From Blastococcus aggregatus (GTDB taxonomy: Bacteria > Actinomycetota > Actinomycetes > Mycobacteriales > Geodermatophilaceae), in contig NZ_OBQI01000005.1 of the NCBI RefSeq assembly GCF_900221005.1, positions 1 through 64,000 on the forward strand: a stretch of 64,000 bases of DNA, in the 5' to 3' direction. The notes beneath the pieces were generated by a model. That model had not been told where the DNA came from, searched no databases, and saw only the letters and a list, made by a program, of their open reading frames with translations. Each line of letters starts with the position of its first letter. Position 1 is the first letter of the stretch. The position numbers and the translations under genes were made by a program. Of the stretch, positions 29,007 to 36,539 are shown in pieces.

Positions 29007-30386
29007 TCAGACGGAGTGCGCGGCCTGCGGGCGCAGGTAGACGACCCAGGTGACGACGACGCAGACCACGTAGAACGCGATGAACACCAGGTAGGCCGAG
29101 TCGCCGGTCCCGGTGGTCATGAACGACTGCCGGAAGGCCAGGTTGACCAGCACGCCACCGAACGCGCCCACCGCACCGGCGATGCCGATCAGCGCACCCG
29201 ACATCCGCAGCGCGTGCCGGTCGGCGGCCTCGGCGTCGCCACCGTCGGCGACCCGCTGCAGCGCCTGCGACCGGAAGATCGCCGGGATCATCTTGTAGGT
29301 CGAGCCGTTGCCGAGACCGCTGAGCACGAACAGCAGCACGAAGCCGACGACGAACAGCGGCAGCGACTCCACCTGGCTCGCCGTCCACACGACGAGCGCG
29401 CCCAGGGCCATCGCGACGAAGTTCGCGCACGTGATGCGCGCGCCGCCGTACCGGTCGGCCAGGGCACCGCCGACCGGCCGGATCAGCGAGCCGAGCAGCG
29501 GCCCCAGCCAGGTGAGCGAGGCCGCGGCCAGCGGGGTGGCGAAGGAGTCGGTGAACTGGTTCTGCAGCACCTGGCCGAACGCGAACCCGAAGCCGATGAA
29601 CGAGCCGAAGGTGCCGATGTAGAGGAAGGACATGATCCAGGTGTGCGGCTCGCGGGCCGCCTCGCGCATGGCCCGCGGCTGGTTGCGCGCCGTCGTCAGG
29701 TTGTCCATGACCAGGGCCGCACCGACGGCGGCGGCGACGATCAGCGGGATGTAGACGACGAGGACCAGCCGGGGGTGCTCGGCACCCGCCGTCGCCAGCA
29801 CGAGCAGCCCGACCAGCTGGACGACGGGGACGCCGAGGTTGCCCCCGCCGGCGTTGAGGCCGAGCGCCCAGCCCTTGAGCCGGTCGGGGTAGAACGCGTT
29901 GATGTTGGCCATCGAGCTGGCGAAGTTGCCGCCGCCGACGCCGGCGAGGCAGGCGACCAGCAGCAGCGTGCCGTACGAGACGCCGGGCTCGAGGACGACG
30001 GCGGTCGCGATCGTCGGCACGAGCAGCAGCGCGGCGCTGACGATCGTCCAGTTGCGGCCGCCGAACCGGGCGACGGCGAACGTGTAGGGCAGCCGCACGA
30101 AGGCGCCCAGCGCCGTCGGCAGGGTGGTGAGCAGGAACTTGCCGGCCGGGTCGATCCCGAACACCGGCTCGGGCAGGAAGAGCACCAGCACCGACCACAG
30201 GCTCCAGATGGAGAAGCCGACGTGCTCGCTGAACACGGAGAAGAACAGGTTGCGACGGGCGACGCCCTTGCCGGTCGACTCCCAGAACTCCGGGTCCTCC
30301 GGGCGCCAGTCGTCGATCCACCTGCCGCCGCCCCGCGGCGGCGGTGCGGAGACGACGGTGGGTCGGGTCTGGGTGGGAGCGGCCAT
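29007..30386 (-). CDS. narK: NarK-family nitrate/nitrite transporter
   Basis: A 459-residue major-facilitator protein with about 12 membrane helices and the nitrate/nitrite porter glycine-rich signature GGGNFASSMANINAFYP (about 145-160) and a second, LSGLGNGSTYKMIP (about 350). It imports nitrate and/or exports nitrite. Its association with nnaR, nirBD and nasA points to assimilation. ATG at 30386. It is separated from nirBD-nasA by five other genes, so it is not in one transcript with them. Confidence 0.93.
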   Translation of the reverse strand: MAAPTQTRPTVVSAPPPRGGGRWIDDWRPEDPEFWESTGKGVARRNLFFSVFSEHVGFSIWSLWSVLVLFLPEPVFGIDPAGKFLLTTLPTALGAFVRLPYTFAVARFGGRNWTIVSAALLLVPTIATAVVLEPGVSYGTLLLVACLAGVGGGNFASSMANINAFYPDRLKGWALGLNAGGGNLGVPVVQLVGLLVLATAGAEHPRLVLVVYIPLIVAAAVGAALVMDNLTTARNQPRAMREAAREPHTWIMSFLYIGTFGSFIGFGFAFGQVLQNQFTDSFATPLAAASLTWLGPLLGSLIRPVGGALADRYGGARITCANFVAMALGALVVWTASQVESLPLFVVGFVLLFVLSGLGNGSTYKMIPAIFRSQALQRVADGGDAEAADRHALRMSGALIGIAGAVGAFGGVLVNLAFRQSFMTTGTGDSAYLVFIAFYVVCVVVTWVVYLRPQAAHSV

Positions 30387-30531
30387 GCGGGAACGGTGAC
30401 CGCTCCGGGTTTCCCCGGCGTCGCCCTGCGGCTGATCTCGTGTTCCGTTCCGCTCACCGGCGCTGCCCCGCTGTGGTGAGGTCGGAGCCGCCGGCGTGCA
30501 GGACCGGCGTCCGGTTGGCGATGATCACGGG

Positions 30532-31326
30532 GTGACCGCCCCCGAGGAGACCGCAGAGCTGCCCGGCCGCACCCTGATCGAGCAGGGCGCCCCGGTGGCC
30601 GGCTCGATGAGCCGGGCGGCGGCCACGGTCGTCTTCGACCCCTCGGCCGCGCTGGTGCAGGTCGACGCCTCCCTCGCCGCCTGCCTGCGCACCGCCGCGA
30701 CCGAGGCCGCGGTCGCACCCGTGCCCCGTGAGCGGGTCCGCGCCGGCGCGGCCCTGGCCTTCGCCGTCGAGTACGCGGCCACCCAGCACCGCGCCGGCCG
30801 CCCGGCGCGGTCCGACGGCTGGTTCGCCGCCCGCCCGGGCAGCCGGCCGGCCGCCGACGAGCTGGCCGAGGCCGTCGTCGCCGCGGCCCGCCGGTCCGCC
30901 GACGAGCGGCGGGTGCGGCACCTCGGCTACCTGCTCGCCGAGGCCGCCTGCTCCCCCGACCTGGACGCCGAGGTCGCCGGCCGGGCGCTGCGGCTGGCCG
31001 ACGACCTGAGCTGGCGCCGACTCGGGCTGCTGGCCGCCGTCGGCCGCCGCGACCGGGTGCCGCTGCCGATGGCTCCCCTGCCCGACGAGCCGCGGGGCTG
31101 GTCGGAGTGGGGCGCCCGCGAGGACGTCGCCGACCTGCAGCGCGCCGGACTGCTCGACCCGCCGCTCACCGCGCCCCGGCCGGGCTCGACCGTGCCCCGG
31201 CTGCGGGCCGCGGACCTGCGGCTCACCCGGCGCGGCGTGCTCCTGCACCGGCTGCTGGCGCTGGACCTGCTGCACGAGGACGCCGTCGCCGAGGCCCTCG
31301 CCGCGCTGGGCCTCCCCCGCTCCTGA
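30532..31326 (+). CDS. Hypothetical protein
   Basis: A 264-residue soluble protein I do not recognise. It is alanine- and arginine-rich and mostly helical by composition, with a C-terminal stretch (PRLRAADLRLTRRGVLLHRLLALDLL) that resembles the closing segment of winged-helix proteins. No signal peptide or membrane helix. GTG start at 30532. It is divergent from narK with a 145-nt gap and convergent with the methyltransferase. Codon use matches neighbours, so it is a resident gene. Confidence 0.65.
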   Translation: MTAPEETAELPGRTLIEQGAPVAGSMSRAAATVVFDPSAALVQVDASLAACLRTAATEAAVAPVPRERVRAGAALAFAVEYAATQHRAGRPARSDGWFAARPGSRPAADELAEAVVAAARRSADERRVRHLGYLLAEAACSPDLDAEVAGRALRLADDLSWRRLGLLAAVGRRDRVPLPMAPLPDEPRGWSEWGAREDVADLQRAGLLDPPLTAPRPGSTVPRLRAADLRLTRRGVLLHRLLALDLLHEDAVAEALAALGLPRS

Positions 31327-31343
31327 GTCACCTGCCGGCGCCC

Positions 31344-32003
31344 CTACAGCCGTCGCGCGACCAGGACGGTGTCCGGCACCGGGTTGCCCGTGCGGTGCGC
31401 GGCGCCCGGATCGCGGTCGCGCGTCTCGGGAACGACGTCGGCCCACTCGTCCGGGTCGAGCACCGCCGCGACGTCCTCAGCCGTGTAGAGGGCGCCCGCC
31501 TCGTGCGCGTGCGCGTGCCCGGAGCCCCAGGCCTCGCCCTGCTGGTGCCCGACGACCAGCAGCGTGCCTCCCGGCGCCACCGCGGCGGCGAGCCTGCGGA
31601 ACAGCGCGTCGCGGTCGGTCCACGACGAGTGCAGGTAGTGCGCGGTCACCAGGTCGAAGGCGCGCTCGGGCGGCGTCCAGGCGTCGAGGTCCTCGTGCCG
31701 CCACTCGATCCGGTCGGTCAGCAGGAGTTCGGCCGCCTTCGCAGCACCGCGCCCCAACGCCACCGGCGAGAAGTCGACCGCGGTGACCCGCCAGCCGCGC
31801 GAGGCCAGCCAGAGGGCGTCACCGCCCTCCCCTGCCCCGGCGTCCAGCGCGGTGCCGGGCGGCAGCTCGGAGGCCTCGGCGACGAGCTGGCCGTTCGGTC
31901 GGCCGGTCCAGACCGCCGGCGCCGACCCGTACAGCTCCTCGTAGCCCTCGCGGGTGATCGCGGGCTCCCGCGCCGGCCCGGCCCCGTGCTCGTGCTCGCT
32001 CAT
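31344..32003 (-). CDS. Class I SAM-dependent methyltransferase
   Basis: A 219-residue Rossmann-fold methyltransferase. Motif I is LDAGAGEGGDALWLASRG (about 53-70), motif II VDFSP and motif IV DLVTAHYLH. It resembles the thiol/tellurite-type and small-molecule methyltransferase groups; the target is unknown. Its ATG overlaps the stop of the flavoprotein gene (ATGA), so the two are co-translated; a joint role in redox or xenobiotic handling is possible. Confidence 0.82.
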   Translation of the reverse strand: MSEHEHGAGPAREPAITREGYEELYGSAPAVWTGRPNGQLVAEASELPPGTALDAGAGEGGDALWLASRGWRVTAVDFSPVALGRGAAKAAELLLTDRIEWRHEDLDAWTPPERAFDLVTAHYLHSSWTDRDALFRRLAAAVAPGGTLLVVGHQQGEAWGSGHAHAHEAGALYTAEDVAAVLDPDEWADVVPETRDRDPGAAHRTGNPVPDTVLVARRL

Positions 32004-32947
32004 GCCGCCACGCTCCGCTGCGCGTCCACCGCGCGCGCGGTGTCCTCCTCGATGAGGTCGGCGTTGATCATGGCTCCGGCTCGGAGCCCCTGGGCGGCCG
32101 CCACGATCACCTGCGCGCTCAGGTCGCCGGCGTTGCCGGCCACCCAGATCCCGGGGACGTCGGTGCGCCCCATCGGGTCGGCCGGCAGGTAGGTGCCCAG
32201 GACGGCGCCGTTCATCTCCATCGGCACCGGCGTCGCACCCAGGCCGGCCAGCAGCTCCGCGTTGGCGACCATCCGCGTCGCGACGACGAGCGCGTCGCGC
32301 GCCACGAGTTCGCCGTCGACGAGCCGCACGTCGGCACCGCCCTCCAGGCCGCGCACCTCGGTGCGCACCACCCGGATCCCACGGGCCGCCAGCCGCTCGA
32401 GCTCCTCGTCGTTCGGCTCCGTGCCGGTGTGCACGAAGAGGACGACGTCGTCGGTCCACTGCCGCCACAGCGTGGCGGCGTGCACGCCCATCGGACCGGT
32501 GCTGACGATGCCCACCGCCCGGTCCCGCGTCTCCCAGCCGTGGCAGTACGGGCAGTGCAGCACCGTGCTCCCCCACCGCTCGGCGACACCCGGGAGGTCG
32601 GGCAGGTCGTCGACCAGCCCGGTGGCCAGCAGCAACCGCCGCGCCCGCACCTGTCCGCCGCCGTCCAGGTCGACGCGGAACCCGTCGTCGTCGCGGTCCA
32701 GCCCCGTGACGCGGCCGGGCACCACCGTGCCGCCGTAGCTCTCCACCTCCCCACGACCGATCGCGAGCAGCTCCGCCGGCGGGATGCCCTCCCGGCCGAG
32801 GTAGTTGTGCACGTGCCCGGCCGGTGCGTTGCGGGGATCCCCCGCGTCCACCACCAGCACGCTGCGCCGGGCGCGGGAGAGGGTGAGCGCTCCGCTCAGC
32901 CCTGCCGCGCCGCCTCCGATGACCACCACGTCGTATCGCTCGTCCAT
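32000..32947 (-). CDS. Thioredoxin-reductase-like FAD oxidoreductase
   Basis: A 315-residue flavoprotein with FAD site VVVIGGGAAGLSGALTL (7-23), redox pair C132-P-Y-C135 (HCPYCHGWE) in the place of the TrxR CxxC, and the terminal FAD motif GIWVAGNAGDL. The cysteines are kept, so disulfide reduction is possible, although the NADPH-binding region GIVSTGPMG is atypical. It starts opposite the XRE-cupin gene, which probably regulates it. Downstream it overlaps the methyltransferase. Confidence 0.87.
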   Translation of the reverse strand: MDERYDVVVIGGGAAGLSGALTLSRARRSVLVVDAGDPRNAPAGHVHNYLGREGIPPAELLAIGRGEVESYGGTVVPGRVTGLDRDDDGFRVDLDGGGQVRARRLLLATGLVDDLPDLPGVAERWGSTVLHCPYCHGWETRDRAVGIVSTGPMGVHAATLWRQWTDDVVLFVHTGTEPNDEELERLAARGIRVVRTEVRGLEGGADVRLVDGELVARDALVVATRMVANAELLAGLGATPVPMEMNGAVLGTYLPADPMGRTDVPGIWVAGNAGDLSAQVIVAAAQGLRAGAMINADLIEEDTARAVDAQRSVAA

Positions 32948-32990
32948 GCCGGTCACTGTCCGCCCACCCGTGCGACTCCGGCAAGGAGCA

Positions 32991-33005
32991 TTGCTGGTAT
33001 GGCAA
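32991..33005. promoter_or_regulatory. Probable operator of the XRE-cupin regulator
   Basis: TTGCTGGTATGGCAA has inverted half-sites TTGC/GCAA around 7 nt. It lies 11 nt before the regulator's ATG and 44 nt before the divergent flavoprotein start, suited to control both. A second GGCAA occurs at 32980-32984. Confidence 0.5.
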
Positions 33006-33015
33006 ACTGGCGGCC

Positions 33016-33594
33016 ATGACCGACGACGACGTCCTGCAGAACGTGGGCGCGCGGCTCCGCGCCCTGCGCACCGACCGGGGCTCCACGCTGGGCGACATCG
33101 CCGACGCCACCGGTATCTCGGTGAGCACGCTGTCCCGCCTGGAGTCGGGCGGCCGCCGTCCCACCCTGGAGCTGCTGCTCCCCCTGGCCCGCACCTACGG
33201 CGTCGCGCTGGACGACCTGGTCGACACCCCGGCACCGGACGACCCCCGGGTGCACGGCCGTCCGATCCAGAACGACGGCACGACACTGATCCCGCTGTCC
33301 CGCCAGACCGGCGGGCCGCAGGCCTACAAGATGGAGTTCCCGCCCCGCTGGCGCGTCGGCGACACCGAGCAGAAGGTGCACGACGGCTACGAGTGGCTGT
33401 ATGTGCTGTCCGGCCGGATCCGGCTGCTGCTGGGCCCGCGCGACTTCGTGCTCGGCGCCGGCGAGGTCGTCGAGTTCGACACCCGCGTGCCGCACGCCCT
33501 CTCCAACCCGTTCCCGGAGCCCGCCGAGGGGCTCGTGCTGTTCGGGCCGCAGGGCGAGCGGATGCACGTCCGCGCCCGCCCCGCCGACCGCTGA
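33016..33594 (+). CDS. XRE-family regulator with cupin sensor domain
   Basis: A 192-residue regulator: lambda-repressor-type HTH (about residues 8-65, with TLGDIADATGISVSTLSRLESG) and a C-terminal cupin barrel (about 100-185, with HDGYEWLYVLSGRIRLLLG and the EVVEFDTRVPHAL half). The cupin likely senses a small ligand or metal. Divergent from the flavoprotein-methyltransferase pair, its probable target. ATG at 33016 with no strong Shine-Dalgarno. Confidence 0.88.
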   Translation: MTDDDVLQNVGARLRALRTDRGSTLGDIADATGISVSTLSRLESGGRRPTLELLLPLARTYGVALDDLVDTPAPDDPRVHGRPIQNDGTTLIPLSRQTGGPQAYKMEFPPRWRVGDTEQKVHDGYEWLYVLSGRIRLLLGPRDFVLGAGEVVEFDTRVPHALSNPFPEPAEGLVLFGPQGERMHVRARPADR

Positions 33595-33600
33595 CCCCAC

Positions 33601-33655
33601 GGACTTTCGGTGCAGAAAGTCCGGCTGGGGAGCGGACTTTCGGTGCAGGAAGTCC
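33601..33655. repeat. Tandem pair of the GGACTTTC hairpin
   Basis: Two copies of GGACTTTC-GGTGCA-GAAAGTCC: 33601-33622 is perfect and 33634-33655 has GGAAGTCC, whose change keeps a G-U pair. They are 11 nt apart and fill the gap between the regulator stop (33594) and the nirD stop (33658). Identical to the unit at 22333-22354. They likely terminate transcription from both sides. Confidence 0.8.
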
Positions 33656-33657
33656 GG

Positions 33658-34008
33658 TCAGGCGGTGACGAGCAGGTCGCCGTCCTGCTCGCGGACCGGG
33701 AACAGCCGCAGCGGTCCGGCGCCCCCGGACGAACCGCCGTCGGACCACCGGTAGGCGTAGAGGTGCAGCGGGCAGACGAGCACGTCGACGTCGGTCTGCC
33801 CGTCGGCCAGCGGTCCCCCGGCATGCGGGCAGGCCGCCTGGGTGGCGTGCAGCGAGCCGTCGCGCAGCCGGAACACCGCGACCTGCACGCCGGCGACGAC
33901 GTAGGTCCGCCCCTCCCCCATCGGGATCTCGTCGAGCCGGCCGACGACGTGTTCGGTCGGAGTCCCGATCGCCGGGCTGTCGGTAGCGGCGGTCTGGGTG
34001 AGGCTCAT
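33658..34008 (-). CDS. nirD: Nitrite reductase small subunit, Rieske-type
   Basis: A 116-residue partner of NirB in assimilatory NAD(P)H nitrite reduction. It has a Rieske-like fold with complete cluster ligands C60-P-H62 and C79-P-L-H82, so unlike NirD proteins that lost them it should bind a [2Fe-2S] cluster. The ATG overlaps the nirB stop (ATGA). Last gene of the nasA-nirB-nirD unit. Confidence 0.92.
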   Translation of the reverse strand: MSLTQTAATDSPAIGTPTEHVVGRLDEIPMGEGRTYVVAGVQVAVFRLRDGSLHATQAACPHAGGPLADGQTDVDVLVCPLHLYAYRWSDGGSSGGAGPLRLFPVREQDGDLLVTA

Positions 34009-36539
34009 CGGACCGGCACCATCGGCAGGTCGACCAGCGGCAGCGACGTCCGGAACTGACCCGGCGTGGCCGGCTCACCGGCGTCCTGACCCCACGGATC
34101 GGTGTAGGCGTCGATCGAGCGCTGGATGCCGGCGTCGAGGTCGGTGCACGCCTCGTCGTCGGCCAGCACCGCCCGGATCGCCTCCAGCCCGACCCGGGGC
34201 ACGAAGTCGTAGGTGCGCTCCAGCCAGTTGCCGTTCTCCCGGTAGTACTGCAGGAACCGGCCGGTCAGCGTCATGACCTCCTGCGCGGAGGAGACGGTCG
34301 CCAGCAGGTCGCCCTTGCGCACCGTGGCGCCGGCCGCCCCGCCGACGTAGACCTCCCACTTCCCGCCCCCGACGGCCACGACTCCGACGTCCTTCACGTA
34401 GGCCTCGGCGCAGTTCCGCGGGCAGCCGACCACGGCCATCTTGATCTTCGCCGGGCTCTCGATGCCCTGGAACCGGGTCTCCAGGTCGATGCCGAGCTGG
34501 GTGGAGTCGTCCAGGCCGAACCGGCAGAAGTCCGAGCCCACGCAGGTCTTCACCGTGCGCATGCTCTTGCCGTATGCGTAGCCGCTGGGCATGCCGAGGT
34601 CGGACCACATCGCCGGCAGGTCCTCCTTGCGGACGCCGAGCAGGTCGATCCGCTGGCCGCCGGTGACCTTCACCATCGGCACCTCGTACTTCTCGGCGAC
34701 GTCGGCGATGCGGCGCAGCTGTGCGGGCGTGGTCACCCCGCCCTTCATCTGCGGGACGACGGAGAACGTGCCGTCGCGCTGGATGTTGGCGTGCACCCGG
34801 TCGTTGATGAACTCGCCGTCCTTCTGCGGGACGAAGTCCGCACCCCAGATCAGCTTGAGCAGCGAGGTGAGGCCCATCTTCGACTTCGCGTCCTCCTTGC
34901 CGGCCGGCGCGAGCGCGGCGAAGACCGCCGAGACACTACGCAGGTCCTGCTCCCGGATGGCGGCCATCAGCTCGGGCTTGGCCAGCGGGATGCCCGGCAC
35001 GTACCAGGAGGCGGAGGCGTCCTCGGTGACCTCGCCGTCGGCGGCCCACTCCACGATCTGCTTCACCAGGGACTTGCACGAGCCGCAGCCCTTGCCGGCG
35101 CGGGTGCGGTCCATGACCGCGCCGACGCTGCCGCAGCCGTCGGCGACCGCGCCGCAGATGTCGCCCTTGGAGACGCCGTTGCAGTTGCAGATTTGGGAGT
35201 CGGCGGGCATCTCCGCCACGCCCATCTCCGCCGCGCCGTCGGAGAGGTCGACCAGCAGCCGGATCCGCTCCTCCGGGAGCGGCGCGCCCCGGTCGAAGGC
35301 CTGGGTCAGGAAGGCGACCTTGCGGGTGTCGCCGAGCAGGGTCGCGCCGACCAGCTTGTCGTCCCGGATGACCACCGACAGGTGCACGCCGCGCTTGGGC
35401 TCGGAGATCACCAGGAACTCGTCGTCGTCCCGCTCGGGGGTGCTCACCCCCATGACGGCGACGTCGACGCCGGCGACCTTGAGCTTGGTGGCGGTGCGGC
35501 TGCCGGTGTACTCGGCGTCGGGGTCGGTGCCGGTGAGGACGTCGGCGAGCACCTTGGCGTGCTCCCACGCCGGGGCGACCAGGCCGTAGACCGAGCCGCG
35601 GTGCTGGGCGCACTCGCCGATGGCGTAGACGTCGGGGTCGTCGGTGCGCAGCTGGTCGTCGACGACGATCGCCCGCTCCACCTCCAGCCCCGACCGGACG
35701 GCGACGTCGGTGTGCGGGCGCACCCCGGCGGCGACGACGAGCAGGTCGCAGTCCAGCCGGCGGCCGTCCTTGAGCACGACCCCCTCGACGTGCTCGGTGC
35801 CGAGAACCTCGGTGGCCAGGACGTCGAGGTGCACGGTGATGCCGAGGGACTCGACGCTCCGCTTCAGGATCGCGCCGGCCTCCGCGTCCAGCTGGGCGTT
35901 CATCAGCCACGGCATCGCGTGCACCAGCTCGACCTGCAGCCCGTGCCCCTGCAGCGCGCGGGCCGCCTCGAGCCCGAGCAGACCGCCGCCCATGACCACC
36001 GCGCGCCGGCAGCGGCCGGTGGCCTCGAGCATCGCCCGGGTCTCGTCGATGGTGCGGAAGCCGTACACGCCGGGCAGCAGCGAGCCGTCGTCCTTCCGGA
36101 CGCCGTTCATCGGCGGGACGAACGAGTAGCTGCCGGTGGCCAGGACCAGGTGGTCGTAGGGGGTGACCGAGCCGTCGTCGGCGTGCACCTGCTTGGCGGC
36201 GGTGTCGATCCGCTCGGCACGGACACCGGCCCGCAGGGTGACCCCGTTGTCGGCATACCAGTCGTGGCTGTTGAGCACGATCTCGTCCTCGTGCGACTCC
36301 CCGGCCAGCACCGGCGAGAGCATGATCCGGTTGTAGTTGCCGTGCGGCTCGTCGCCCAGGACGGTGATGCAGAACTGCTCGTCCCCGCCGCGGTCGAGCA
36401 CCTCCTCGACGAACCGGGCCCCGGCCATGCCGTTGCCCACGACGACGATCCGGCTCCGCGTCTCCAGCTCGTCGTCGACGTGCAGCGAGGTCACGCCCTC
36501 GGGGCGCCCGCCGAGCACCCGGAACTCCGGCCCGCGCAT
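34005..36539 (-). CDS. nirB: Assimilatory nitrite reductase large subunit
   Basis: 844 residues reducing nitrite to ammonium. Domains in order: FAD/NAD(P)H oxidoreductase (RIVVVGNGMAGARFVEE near 29-45), a BFD-like [2Fe-2S] segment (CNCNGVSKGDICGAV ... GKGCGSCKSLVK), and the sulfite/nitrite reductase hemoprotein part with siroheme/[4Fe-4S] cysteines in TCVGSDFCRFG and GCPRNCAEAYVKD. ATG at 36539 shares one base with the nasA stop (TGATG), so translation is coupled. Confidence 0.95.
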   Translation of the reverse strand: MRGPEFRVLGGRPEGVTSLHVDDELETRSRIVVVGNGMAGARFVEEVLDRGGDEQFCITVLGDEPHGNYNRIMLSPVLAGESHEDEIVLNSHDWYADNGVTLRAGVRAERIDTAAKQVHADDGSVTPYDHLVLATGSYSFVPPMNGVRKDDGSLLPGVYGFRTIDETRAMLEATGRCRRAVVMGGGLLGLEAARALQGHGLQVELVHAMPWLMNAQLDAEAGAILKRSVESLGITVHLDVLATEVLGTEHVEGVVLKDGRRLDCDLLVVAAGVRPHTDVAVRSGLEVERAIVVDDQLRTDDPDVYAIGECAQHRGSVYGLVAPAWEHAKVLADVLTGTDPDAEYTGSRTATKLKVAGVDVAVMGVSTPERDDDEFLVISEPKRGVHLSVVIRDDKLVGATLLGDTRKVAFLTQAFDRGAPLPEERIRLLVDLSDGAAEMGVAEMPADSQICNCNGVSKGDICGAVADGCGSVGAVMDRTRAGKGCGSCKSLVKQIVEWAADGEVTEDASASWYVPGIPLAKPELMAAIREQDLRSVSAVFAALAPAGKEDAKSKMGLTSLLKLIWGADFVPQKDGEFINDRVHANIQRDGTFSVVPQMKGGVTTPAQLRRIADVAEKYEVPMVKVTGGQRIDLLGVRKEDLPAMWSDLGMPSGYAYGKSMRTVKTCVGSDFCRFGLDDSTQLGIDLETRFQGIESPAKIKMAVVGCPRNCAEAYVKDVGVVAVGGGKWEVYVGGAAGATVRKGDLLATVSSAQEVMTLTGRFLQYYRENGNWLERTYDFVPRVGLEAIRAVLADDEACTDLDAGIQRSIDAYTDPWGQDAGEPATPGQFRTSLPLVDLPMVPVR

